A stretch of 64,000 nucleotides of DNA, taken from Archilochus colubris (Eukaryota > Chordata > Aves > Apodiformes > Trochilidae). This document shows positions 24,501-35,900 of this stretch, piece by piece. The DNA is taken from contig CM041084.1 of NCBI GenBank assembly GCA_023079485.1, positions 128,724,792 through 128,788,791 of the forward strand, in the 5' to 3' direction. Position numbers and translations under genes: made by a program. Under the pieces are notes generated by a model. It worked only from the letters and a program-made list of their open reading frames with translations. It was not told the origin of the DNA and did no database searches. Each line of letters starts with the position of its first letter. The stretch's first letter is position 1.

Positions 24501-26866
24501 AGAATACTACTGTTAGCTCAGCAAGGGAAATGCCTTCCCCTTATTTAGACCTGCTCCATGGCAAGGAAAGAACTTTCTAGATAAAGATAATTAGAAAGCA
24601 GGAACCACAGGGATGTGTCTAAGTCAGTACCTGAGTCAAGCCTAAATGACAAGTGCCCTGATACTTTTGGGATTGTTAGGATTCTCCTAAGGCTGTATAG
24701 AACAGGAGCTGGGTACCTTTGGTGCAAATCCAGCTACTAGTCCAAAAGTTAGATTAGTCACTTATTTATTGAGAAACTGTAGATCTGCCTCCTCCGTAGC
24801 CAGAGAAGTTCAGACCTGTAATGTTCACCATTTTGTCTGGCAGACACAAGTGTTGCCTGAAGTGAAGATGGGATTTAAGGATTTTGGAGGAGCAGTTTAG
24901 ATTAAATGGGACTTACCGTTTCATAAAAAGAAGAAAATAAAGTTTTGTACTCTCAAAGTGTGTTTTATCAGATCTCTAATCTGATTATCGATTTTGATTT
25001 CCCCAGCTGTGAAAGTCTTGTGTAATTTGGAGAAACTCTGCAAGGTAAAGCAGGCTGAGCTACCCATTGGGCCCTTATTTCTCAAAGAAAACTCTTGAGG
25101 CAAAGCCAGAAAATTTTTCCTGTTGGATGCCTTCCCTCACCTCTGTTTTGAAGCAGGATGTTGGGGTTTTTTTCATCTTTAAATAGCATTTCAGGAAAAT
25201 ATTTGATTCTTTTTGTGAGGTCTTTATTCTGGAGACTGCACTGTAATTTTGGTATCTCTGAAGGTTTTTCCAGTATTCTGTGCTGGCAGCTTTAATGTAG
25301 TACTTTTTTTTTTAATGATTCCAAAATTTCTTTTATACAGTAGAGAAGTTGTTTTAGTTATTGCCTCATTATTGCCCTTACCTCAATGCCAAATGTATAT
25401 AACTCTTGATCATAAGTTCAAAACTTTGTTATTGCTCTCATATTTTCAGCCTGTTTTCTTTCTCTACAAAACTAAGATTAAAAGTCAGTTTGGAATGAAT
25501 GAGTCATACTGTTCTGTTGTAAGATGATATATATATTTATTTGTTAGGAATTATTCTTATGCCTATTTGCTGGAATTATTACCCCATAGTAACTTGGGTA
25601 ACCAGAGTCTGTAATGAGCAGAACACATTGAGATTCCTAAGGCGTGATCCAAGAATAGGTTGATTCTTTTTCTCTTTCAAGCCTTGCAATGATTTAATCT
25701 CTTGTCTTTTTCTTCTTCCTTCCAGTATCACTAGAGGATATTTATAAGACATGTCCATTAACTTATTCTAAAGGAACCTTCATACCCCAGGAGGGCTTTG
25801 AATGTGGAGGAAATTAAATTTAAGGTTATCTTCAGGGAGTTTTATGTCCTCTTACTCTTTATTTCAAAATAAAAAGGCTTCTGCATTATGTAGAGTTTAA
25901 AAACATGTGAATTCCTAGCAAATGAAATACAAAGTAGTAGCAGGATTTCTGTAGATAGAAACCATTTGATTTTTTTATGTTTGAGGGTTTAACAGATTTG
26001 CTGCAGAGGAGAGATTTTATTGTTGAAGCAGTGTGTTACAGGGAAAAAACTGTTCAGTTCATGTGGTGTAAATTAAGTCAGGACAAAGATGTTGATTGAT
26101 TGACTGTATAATTATATTCAATTAACTGGTAATCATTGATGATATTAAGCTTTTGGCTTAATAGTTGAAGCTTAATAGATACAGATAGATACAGATAACC
26201 ACAGTATCACCACTTAAAAATGGTAACATGCAGCTACAGAATTCAGCCTCCCTTCTGTAACTGATCCCAATGTGATTTGCCATGTGGGAAGTTCCCTTCA
26301 TCTGGTCTTGAGGACCCTCTTCCCACACACCCCTGCTATGGGACACGTGAGTGACCCCAGCCCCATGTGATTCCAGGACCTCACCACCTCCTGCCTGATG
26401 GTGGCTGCAGGAGAGCTGGAGTTGGCTGCTGGGGGCACCCCTTGGGTGGGCAGTGCTGCTGCCAAGCCCCAGCAGAGCCCAGAGTTAGACAGGATCACAG
26501 CAGCCCTGGAGGCTGCTGCTTCTGCTCCTGGGTTTCTTCCTCAGTTTCAAGTGTTTATGCTTTTTTTGTACTTCTTTTCAATCTGGTTCCTTCAGTTTAA
26601 AAAATGTTGTGGTACTTTCCAGTTTATTGCTTAACCCAGCTGCTGGTTCCCCTTCCTGTTTCATGGGATCACTTGGCACAAATATTCCCCTGACAGTTCG
26701 AGGCACAGTGTTTGGACTCAAATCTTTATCTCCACAGGCATTGTCATCTGTGCCATTTCTCTAGGGTGGGCTGTGCAAGCACTCCTACCTTGCTGTCATA
26801 ATAAAAAATGTAATTGGTCTGGAAGATTTTCACAGTTCAATTAAATGTTCCCTTTTTTGTCTCCAG
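24501..26866 (+). other. SDC2: SDC2 intron 2, 3' half, with 3' splice site
   Basis: AT-rich intronic sequence without a recognised repeat. A GC-richer patch lies at 26.33-26.53 kb. The intron ends with a clean polypyrimidine acceptor (CCTTTTTTGTCTCCAG, 26851-26866). Total intron 2 length is 8369 bp, of which about 1.45 kb is CR1. Confidence 0.8.
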
Positions 26867-27000
26867 GTGCTGAAGAAGATGAGGATAGTGCAGTGGTAAC
26901 AACATCCAGAACACTTCCAAAGTTACCAACAACTAGTGATGCATCTAGGGCTGAGACTACCACAGTGAAAATGCAGACCAAGGTGCCTGCACAAACAAAG
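26867..27000 (+). CDS. SDC2: Syndecan-2, coding exon 3 (ectodomain spacer)
   Basis: With the split glycine codon shared with exon 2, this 134-nt exon adds 45 residues of extracellular spacer. The frame has an acidic start ([10 protein letters not shown]), a Thr/Ser/Pro-rich centre ([14 protein letters not shown]) and the end KVPAQTK. This part of syndecan ectodomains diverges quickly, but the acidic start, Thr-rich stretch and PAQTK ending fit SDC2. The acceptor is GTCTCCAG and the donor AAG|GTGTGT. The exon ends in phase 0. Thr-rich stretches of this kind are likely O-glycosylated, by inference. Confidence 0.95.
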
Positions 27001-27672
27001 GTGTGTGGCTGAAGAGCAAAACCACTTAAAATGGTTCTGCTGATGGCTTGATGTTAACTTTGTTTAATTTATATGTATTGAAAAGCCCCCCATAATTTTA
27101 TTTTACGTAGTTGCAGCCTTCTAAATGAATACAGAGCTTCTCTCTCTACAAGAGAGTCTGTGTAGGACATCTGGAAAAGGGAAAAAAGAGAGATTAAATT
27201 TAAAAAAAAGTATTTTATTATACATAAAACAATTTCTCATTATACCTTTGAGTCTAAGCTGTACCTTTTTTACATCTCTGAAGATCTTGCCAGGTTCCAT
27301 TTACTATTTCTGTACTTCCTTCTCCATTGCCCAGAGGCAATATTATCTAACTTACCCTCAAAGGTGTTCTGAATATAACATACCTGGTGCATTAATTTCA
27401 GAATAGTTCAGAATAATTATTTCATTCATTTCATTCTGATGAACGCAGGCAACATTTAACAGCTGTTTGCTGAATATTCGTGCTGGGGTTTTGAATGTGT
27501 GGATAGTGTTTTTCATTCCAACACTGTGACAACAGATAGGTTCAGTGACAATGTCTAGCACAGATTTCTGCAGTGTCCCATGTGTTGTGGAGTACCTGTG
27601 TGGCAGTGACTGTGCTGACTTGTGGTGTGCCCTGTCTGGAAGCAACAGGCTGTTTTCTTTTTTGTGCCACAG
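27001..27672 (+). other. SDC2: SDC2 intron 3
   Basis: A 672-bp intron bounded by GTGTGT and TTTTGTGCCACAG. It is AT-rich at the start and holds no recognised repeat or RNA. Confidence 0.9.
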
Positions 27673-27808
27673 TCACCTGAAGAAATGGATAAGGAGGAAA
27701 GGTCCCAGACAGATGCCAAGAAAAAGAGCGATGAACCAGGGGAAGACTCAGACGTGTTCACCGAGAAGCATTCAGAAAACCTCTTCCAGAGAACAGAAGT
27801 TCTTGCAG
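27673..27808 (+). CDS. SDC2: Syndecan-2, coding exon 4 (membrane-proximal ectodomain)
   Basis: A 136-nt exon in phase 0 that encodes 45 residues and the first base of the next codon. The frame starts [20 protein letters not shown], strongly charged, and runs through [19 protein letters not shown] to the membrane. The TEKHS..LF.RTEVLA segment is the conserved membrane-proximal part of SDC2, the region used for cell adhesion and for ectodomain shedding. The acceptor is TGCCACAG and the donor GCAG|GTGAGA, giving phase 1 into the transmembrane exon. Confidence 0.96.
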
Positions 27809-29053
27809 GTGAGATGTCATTTGCCAAGGTCCATCTTGCCAGAAATAGCACAGAAAAGAGAGGGGATCCATACCAACTGATGCAAATTCAATGTTTGTGT
27901 TTTCCTGATAGATTCTTAAACACATTCATGGGGGTAGCCAGTGGTTAATCTAATGAGAAATGAGATAAGCATCTTCTGGAGTTGTTTAATAGTGAGGTCT
28001 TCCCAGTTGGTTTGATGCCTGCAAATTGAATACTACCTGCTGAATATTTGGACCTTTCACAACTTAGAAAGGGAGTTGCAATGTGGATTGATGTCTGTGT
28101 TGCAAAAACACGTTTCTCACCTGCACTCCTGAGAACATATTGCTGACTGGTCTGTCTGGTGCCAGTGGAGCTGCCTGGGAGAAGCTTATGGCAGGGGTGG
28201 GTGAATGGAAAGGGATAAATGAATGCTGTCCTTAGGAGAGAGAGGGTCTGTTTCCATACATAATCCAAGGAGACAGAGGCAGGCCACCCAAATTTTCACG
28301 TGGCTTACCCACATGTGAGATTTTTTTTGGGTGCAAGAACAGAGTTTACAGGTATACTTTCCCCCTGTCTCTGTTGAGAGGGCATTGGGGTCCATGAAGG
28401 TCACAGTTTTGGATGACACCTTCCTATGAATCTTCCTCACCAAAGAGTGAAATAACCTTAATATCCATGTCATTGGAAGCTTGCTGGTTTGCTTTTGAAG
28501 TCCAGTTGGAGTTGATACTTTGTGCATGCTCACAGGTGTGTGATGAATGTAATTCCTCTGTTCCCTAGAGCTCCATGGAATGTTCTATTACTCATCAATA
28601 GGAAATGAATTTCAGTCAGGGTGAAAAGTGATGCAGAAAAGGGAAACACCATTTCTTAGCTAGCATGACAGAGTATTCTTTTAAGGCTGAAAATGCTAAG
28701 TGTTGAAAAATTGATTTGAAAGCAATTTAAATATTACTACAAAAATAGACAATTTTATGCTGTGGCAGTATGGGTGTCTTAATTAAAGTTTTTAGAAAAT
28801 TTGTAGTAGCTTTTTTAGGTTGTTGGATCACTCACTTGTAGGTGAAATGTCCTGTGAAATCATTGCCTTCATAAACATAAGCAGGCTTTCTGAGAAGATA
28901 TTTCAGGATACTAATTATCAAGACAGTAGCATAATGGGAGTCCTTTTCTGTAATTCGAACGTAATTGCAAGCTCGTTGTGCGAGATGAAAAAGAAACATG
29001 GTACTGAACTTGTTTTTCTGGCATATTGTGAATCTCTGTTTCTTTGATTGCAG
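27809..29053 (+). other. SDC2: SDC2 intron 4
   Basis: A 1245-bp intron with donor GTGAGA and acceptor CTTTGATTGCAG. No repeat, exon or RNA gene is recognised in it. Confidence 0.9.
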
Positions 29054-29217
29054 CTGTTATTGCTGGCGGAGTTATTGGGTTTCTTTTTGCAATCTTCCTT
29101 ATCCTGCTGCTGGTATATCGCATGAGAAAGAAGGATGAAGGCAGTTACGACCTTGGTGAACGTAAACCATCCTGTGCTGCCTATCAAAAGGCACCTACTA
29201 AGGAGTTTTATGCATAA
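29054..29217 (+). CDS. SDC2: Syndecan-2, coding exon 5 (transmembrane and cytoplasmic tail)
   Basis: The last coding exon, 54 residues and the TAA stop at 29215-29217. The transmembrane helix reads [20 protein letters not shown] and contains the GGVIG dimerisation motif of syndecans. It is followed by the basic C1 region ([10 protein letters not shown], the ezrin/Src-type binding segment), a variable region, and C2 ending EFYA, the PDZ ligand for syntenin, CASK and synectin. The variable region with LGERKP identifies syndecan-2. It carries a cysteine in KPSCAAYQ where I recall serine in mammalian SDC2, a one-base difference. With about 20 residues from the missing exon 1 the protein would be about 201 aa, the usual SDC2 length. 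Confidence 0.98.
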
Positions 29218-29263
29218 AATTCCTATTTAGTGTCTCTATTTATGAGATCACTGAACTTTTTTA

Positions 29264-29269
29264 AATAAA
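29264..29269 (+). terminator. SDC2: Proximal poly(A) signal AATAAA
   Basis: A canonical AATAAA only 47 bp after the SDC2 stop codon, followed by a T-rich stretch at about 29292. If used, it would give an mRNA with almost no 3' UTR. Confidence 0.4.
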
Positions 29270-30231
29270 GCTTTTGCATAGAATAATGAAGATTTTTTTT
29301 TTTCCATTAAAGAGCCATTACGGCACCTTTATGATAAAATCCCATTGTATTTAAAACTTTTCATGTATTCCTTTAAAAATGTAAAATTAAAACTTAACAT
29401 TTGCAGTGTTCTGTGAATAACAGTGGCAAAGCATTATTTTATAAAACCATTGAAGTTCACTGAATCATTTTTAAAACTTTATGCATAAATATAAAATAAT
29501 GAAAATGATTGTTTTATCATATGGTTCAATGAAAGTTGTTTAGTTTTGTCGGCATGTCTCAGATTGATCTTACAAGTTAGTTTTTATTTCATTAATTTAT
29601 CTGTTTCCAAAAACTGCCTTTTTGTAGTTGTCATGGTGCAATTTGTCTTTGGATAATCCAGATAACAGTAACTTTTAGTGTAAATGTAATTTTTCAGCTA
29701 TGTAAACTTTAAACTCCACTTTGTATAAATTTAAGTGTCAGAATATCAATTTTACACTTTACATTGTTTCTCAGCATACCTGTAGCTTCAGTGAGATTTG
29801 TAACAGCAAATTAATGTGTAAAATTGGATTATTACTACAAAGTGCATAGTCGTATTCTTACTAAACAAATCTCCTGTAAGGAAGATTTGGAGTAAGCTAC
29901 TGACAAACCTAAGCAAACCCAAAGACTCTAACAGTATTTTGAGAAGTTGCTGCAGATTTCTATGGCCACTGTACTTGTTAATTATTTGCAATTTGAAGGT
30001 ACCAGTAGGGGTTTAAATTTTTGTTCTTTAAAAATGCATTTAAGTTGTAAACGTCTTTTAAAGCCTTTGAAGTGCCTATGATTATATGTAACTCGTCGCA
30101 GACTGGTGTTAATGAGTATATAACAGTAAAAGAAAATGTTGGTATTTTATAAGCACAGACAATTCTAATGGTAACTTTTGTAGTCTTACATGGATAGACG
30201 TAATTGTAATTTGGGATCATAAACACTACTG

Positions 30232-30237
30232 AATAAA
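30232..30237 (+). terminator. SDC2: Intermediate poly(A) signal AATAAA
   Basis: Canonical hexamer about 1 kb into the 3' UTR, followed by TG-rich sequence (ttgtgatatacttttgtatg). A plausible alternative end. Confidence 0.4.
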
Positions 30238-31256
30238 TCATGTGGCCTAATACTGAGAATTCCATTGTGATATACTTTTGTATGCTTTTCATTTTATGTC
30301 TACTTGCTTATGTTTTACTGTCACAAAGTACATCTGGTAGATCTTAAAAATCCAGACCAAAAAAAAAAGGCTTTTGATCAGACTGATCCTCGGACCAGAT
30401 TTGTTGCTGAGAAAATTCCTGTATCTGGCATATGACTGATAAGTCATTCAAGCTTTGCATTATATTTTATGGCAGTATTAACTCAGACCTGTTCTTCCTG
30501 CAAATGTTGTTTCCATACTGTAAAATTCAAAGGAGTACCTGGTTTCATTTGTTGTGTATATTGGTTTTTGATTTGTTGTTCTGGTTTGTTTTTTCCCTGG
30601 CCTTTTGGAGAATTTTTTTTTTTTAAATTCTGCTCAGACTCCAACAGAAGAGTTGGGACAAGTGGAGTATCTTCATAAGAGAAGAAAGAAATATTCCAAG
30701 TAGAAGAGAAAAGGCCCTGTTGCTTAGACCACAGATAGGTGTTGCATAGAGGGACATGTGGAGAAGACGATAGTCTGCCCCTTTATATAATGCTTCCTAA
30801 CAGACAAATGGCTTCGTCTTCTGCTCTGTTAACCTCCTCATTTATTATTTTTTTTTATTTTTTTTTTGTGAGAGAGAGATTTCCAAAACATAGGTGTTTA
30901 GGACATCAAGCTGAACTGCTTCTCAGAAATGGCAATGTATTGTAAATAAGATCTGATAGCTCTTCAGATAAGAGTTGCATAACTTGTATTTGTTGCTGTC
31001 CCAAGTTCAGTGGTCATTTAGGAACAAACAAACGCTATCCCATGCTGAAATATTTAATATATTGCTTTTTAAATTACTTACACTTACTGGCAAGTTTTTT
31101 CAAAGCCATACAAGTTCAGCAAGTAAAAACAGGGTAAAAATTTAACAGGTATATCTTATTGTGCAATATTTAGTGAAATTCAATTAGTAAAATAACTGCT
31201 TGAATTAACTGTGCCAAGAAAAGAAATTTCTGGCAAATGCTGTGCCACTGCTGTAA

Positions 31257-31287
31257 AATAAAGCATTTGTTAAAGTGCCAAAATAAA
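31257..31287 (+). terminator. SDC2: Distal tandem poly(A) signals
   Basis: Two AATAAA hexamers at 31257-31262 and 31282-31287, followed by T/G-rich sequence (tttatttgtatag). This is the best candidate for the main SDC2 transcript end, giving a 3' UTR of about 2.1 kb. Confidence 0.6.
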
Positions 31288-32906
31288 GTCTACCATGCCT
31301 AAACTAATACTTTATTTGTATAGTCTGACATCCAGTTTTTTTGAAGGCCACTTTGCTTAAGGTAGTAGATCTGAATTTATTTTTAGTGGTGCAATGAATA
31401 TCACTGTAAGTATTGCTATAAATATGAGACACCAGATTGTTTCCTTCATAAGCAAATTGATAATTAGAAGCAGTTTTCTTTTTATTTATGTCTTTGACTC
31501 TGCCTGTATATCTAATGCACAGGCCACGTTATCCAATGTAGACATCTGTTGTAATTATGCAAGCTACCAAATATTATGCCTGTTGGATTCCTCCTGCATC
31601 TGCTTACAAGCAGAAGTGATGATAAAGTTTTAGCTCTGTTCCACCTCTCACATTTTTCCCCCTACACGTCCATTATCCACTCTGTTATACACAAAAGAAG
31701 TGTAAAGCTTCAGCTGTGTACACAGACTTAAAGTATCACAGTCTTCCCACCCTCTCTAACAAAAACTTGAGATTTCTTTAATGTGCAGTAGGAACCATAG
31801 CTGCATTTACCACCTCACGATCTCTTTGCCTTTCTCTGTTCAGTGCCAAACCATACAATTAGGGAAAAATTCTAACAGAGCTATCATCTTGCTTACAAAC
31901 ATCAGTTCAGTTTTCCCCAGGCTGACGCAGACCCACGGCTTCCAGCAACGCTCTTTGCAAAAACCGGGCAGCTGAATGCGCGTCTCTGACACTGAGCCTT
32001 CCTAGCACGACTTGGCCTTTGGTTTTGCTTCCCTTTTGTTCTCCCCTTCCTGGATGTGTTTCTAGCAATACTCTGGCTACTCGTGGGTGTTGCTGGGCAG
32101 CTGGGAGTCCCAGTGCCAGGCTGTGGATGCTGTGCCACGTGCCTGCAGCTAGCAGCGGCATCCGCGCCTCTGGGATGGCTTTTCCTAAAGACTCTTCTTG
32201 GCTCTTCTCCTCTCGAGCTGCTGTAGCAGCTCTGAAATTCCTCAGCAACTTGATCCGGCACCTCCTTGTTATTGATGGGCTCTAGTGTTTATCAAAATGC
32301 CATTTTGCTTTGATTTACTCTGGGTTATAAATGGTTACTTCCTCTTAAGATTTTTTGCAAATGAAGCCTGATGCAAGTAATGCAAAGCTTATGTTAAAAG
32401 AAGTCTCCCACCTTTGTTTTTACTCATGGAAAAAAAACTTCAGAAGTTGAGTTTCTTGTTCCTCTGCTTGTCAGCTTTAAAAGGGAATTCTAGCTCATGT
32501 TTACAGACTGTGTTGCTAGTTTGTTCTTCACTTTGGGCATCGCACTTCGTTGAAATAGGATAAATTAAAACCAAAATTGTCTCTTGTATCTCCTTCAAGA
32601 GAAAAGCGTATTTCTAACTTTGGCTAGTTGTTGCTTTTTCCCCTTTACAGCTGTGTATTGAAATTTATATTTGTTTGCAGTCTTAAATGACAGATACTAT
32701 TTTTAAGCAACATATGGAATACAGGAAACTTTTGTAAGTGAAGAAATATCCAGATTAAACAAAAACTATCAGTGGGAGGGAAATGATGATAGCAGGCTGG
32801 GTATTGCATCCTTTGTTCAAGTAAGCAAACAAGGGACAGGGAAAAAGGAATCTGAGGGGAAAAAGAACTCTAAGGAAGCTATTCTTGCAGATGGAAATAA
32901 TACAGG

Positions 32907-32949
32907 TTTGTTTTTTTTTTTTTTTTTGCTTTTTTTTTTTTTTTTTTTT
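32907..32949. repeat. Interrupted poly(T) tract
   Basis: A T-rich run broken by single G (32910) and GC (32928-32929), with T17 and T20 blocks. It is a mononucleotide microsatellite and prone to length error. Confidence 0.93.
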
Positions 32950-35900
32950 GAGGTTGCTATCAGTTACACTTGCTACTTAACACTCGCTCATTCAGACTGG
33001 CATTATTTCCTTTAAGGAATTTGCAACATTGGTGTCCATTTTTAATGAAATTCGATATAGGTTTTGTTACATTTAAACTGTGTATGAGAGTTCTGAAACT
33101 TGGCATGAAAATTCATGCTGTCAACTTTTAGAGCATTGCCTTTCCAAAACTTTCTTCAGGTTGAAGAAGCACAGCGTTGCTGGACAGTTTGTCTGTGGAA
33201 AGATAGAGCAAGTATCCCCCTCCCTGACACATCTTCTGGGATGGTTTGTGGTTAGAGCAGAAGAGCAGTTTTGCTAAGGAACTGGAGGGAGAGAGGGGGA
33301 TGCTGACATGTGCATTTAATTTCCTTCTGCCTCTTGGGCTGACCAGGCACTGGGTTCAGCTGCGTGGGTGGGAGGGGAGGAGCTGTAACCCAACCCTGCC
33401 AGTGGAAAAGATGCTTTGCTGAGATTTCTTTGCATGTGAAGTAAAGTTGTGTATTTTCTGCTCAGAAAACAAACAAATGATAAAAATGTAAGCACAGTAG
33501 AGCTAGAAATGGAAATGTGGGCTCCTGCTCTGACCCTTGTGAACTGATCTCACATGTGCGTTGGATGTGCAGAGTAGCTGCTCGTGGGGGTGGAAACACT
33601 GAAAAAAATGAGTTTGCAGGATCTGAGCTTAGTTCCTAGTAGGGCTGGGAGGGGAGAAGGGATGGGGAAAGAGCCCATGTAAATCTACAGACATTAATTT
33701 GGGATGAGTGGAAAGAAGGCAGGAAGAGAAACTGTCCTGACAGCCCGCATTTTCCACTGGAAGTTACAAGGCATTTTGTTTTCTTGTCACACTGAATTTA
33801 CCCTTAACAGAGAGCATCTGTAGGCAGGAGAGTGGGCAGATGTTGGTGTCATACCCGGAGAGACTCTCTTGGTCCCACAGAGCTTCCCAGCACGTCAGAA
33901 ATCCGGGTTTCCTGGTCACTCCTGGTGGCAGTCACAGCTTGTGCTGGATGCTCTCTCCCACAGCTTTGCCAAGGTGGGAGATGCTGCAGCAAAACTACAG
34001 GTTGGACCCCAGGCACTGTCTCACACCCAAGGGAGGTACTGGGGTGGCAGAAGGCAATGGTTAGGGTGCTGCATTGCACTTGGAAGGGTCTGGGCTGTCT
34101 TTAGTCCATGGGAGGTGGGAAGAAACAGATGAGATGTGCAACTGGAGCTTTGCAGTTGAGATGTACTGTTGAATTATGAGGCAACTTTCCATTTCTTTTC
34201 CATGCTTGGGGCATGTCAAGCTTTCACTACCCATAAATCCTTCAACATCAAATGTGTTTATGGCACAGCCTGCAGAACTCTTGAGTTTTTTAATTCATGT
34301 TCCAGCTTAAAAACTGTGCTGTAGTTGGGCTGAAAGCCACTATCTCTCATGGCTGAAGGTTAGGTCCAAAGAATGGTTCCATCCTGGCAGTTCAAACCCA
34401 GCCCAGAGTGAGAAAAAGTAGGAATGCCTGTGAAAAACTTCCAGAAAAATATTGCAAAACCTATAATAGTTGGTTGAAAATAAACAGAGCACAAGTTCTC
34501 TGTAAGGGGTGGCTTTATTTAATTCAGATTTTTTCTGGGGCATTATGCAATTTTTTTTTCCCATGGATCTTTTGTTGATTTTTTGAATGCAGAGGAAGCT
34601 TCTGATTTTTTTCTATTTTTAATCCTAGAATGAACCAAGCATTGACGCATAAGGAACAATAATTCCACCAGACAAACTACTTGAAGCTTATTTAGTGGTG
34701 GGAAACTAAGCTCAGTGGATGAAAAAGTTGTGTCATAGCTACCCACCCACCTTGTATGGCCATATGTAGTCCTAGAGCCTAAATAAAGTTTGGTGCCCAT
34801 TTTCCTGAGCTCCTGCAGTGGAACAGGAGCTTTTCCTAAACAGTGCAGCTCCCCAGAGGCTACCAAAGAGAAACGGGAACGGACTTAGGTTTTGATGTTT
34901 TTGTGTCATAACCCGTAATATTAATGCTCATCTCCCTTGTAGTCCCTTTGCTAAATATAGAGGCAGGAGAGCAGTCAACAACCATCACACTGAGCAGAAC
35001 TGAGAGAATGTAAAACAGTCCAAAGTTCAGTTTTCATCATTCCTCCCCATAATTTCCGTTGCCACAGAGCCCCTAACAGAAGCGTCTCTTGTGAAGAGAA
35101 GAGAAGCAGAGCACATGCTTCCCTCTGGACCAGCCCACAGTGCCAGCTGAGTTCATGCTGACTTGAGGAAAAAAAAAAAACCTCTTCTGGGGAAGGAACA
35201 GCTTCTGGAGCCAAGTCTCAGATGGCTGAGGCCACAGCTTTAACTCCTCCTCAGACCAAAACACTTCAGTGAAGGACCCTGCCTCAACTTGGTGTCTCGC
35301 TTCCAGACCAGTGGCTGTGCCACCTCTGGGCTGCTGTGACACAGCTTCAGGAACAGTTATAGTAAATTTTCATTACTTGAGATCCATTCCATAGGAAAAT
35401 CTTCCCTGAGAGTCACAGTCTCCTTGAATTATTATCTACAATCAAAACAGCAGCAAGAAACCTTTCTTTAAATCATCAGTTTTCACCTTACTTTGTATAT
35501 ACCCAGATATTTGCCTAAAGAAAATTGGTTTTCTTTGGCTGGTAAACAAGACAACTTGTTAACTTGTAATTTAATTTAATCTTTACAGTAAATTTTGTGC
35601 TTTTTGTTCTGCAGGACCACACACTGTTTACATATTTATGCTGTTACAAAGCTTAACTTCCATTTTTATGTTCTAGTTTTTCCACTCTGTTATGTTAAAA
35701 ATGGTAAATAAATATTTATTTACCAGCTGATACAGTTTATAGCTTTTATTTATTTCAAATTGCTTTTCAATGGAAATTGAGATTTCATTAAGAATGCATA
35801 AAATTAGCATGTCTTATGAAGTAAAATATATGAAGCACATCAGAAAGAAGATTGGCAAAAACATTTTGACTTTAAAGTATATGTGATTATTGGAAGTGAT

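Larger units (their letters stand above)
29218..31310 (+). other. SDC2: SDC2 3' untranslated region
   Basis: The roughly 2.1-kb AT-rich region after the SDC2 stop codon is taken as its 3' UTR. Length and strong AT bias match the long 3' UTR known for this gene. There are ATTTA elements (for example near 29238) and several poly(A) signals. The distal end at about 31.3 kb is set by two AATAAA hexamers 25 bp apart and is an inference. No repeats are recognised apart from an interrupted T-rich tract at 30839-30867. Confidence 0.75.

Noticed and set aside
27622..27948. 108-codon plus-strand open frame read as a separate gene
   Set aside because: It is SDC2 exon 4 read through both neighbouring introns. 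The true borders are the splice sites at 27673 and 27808.
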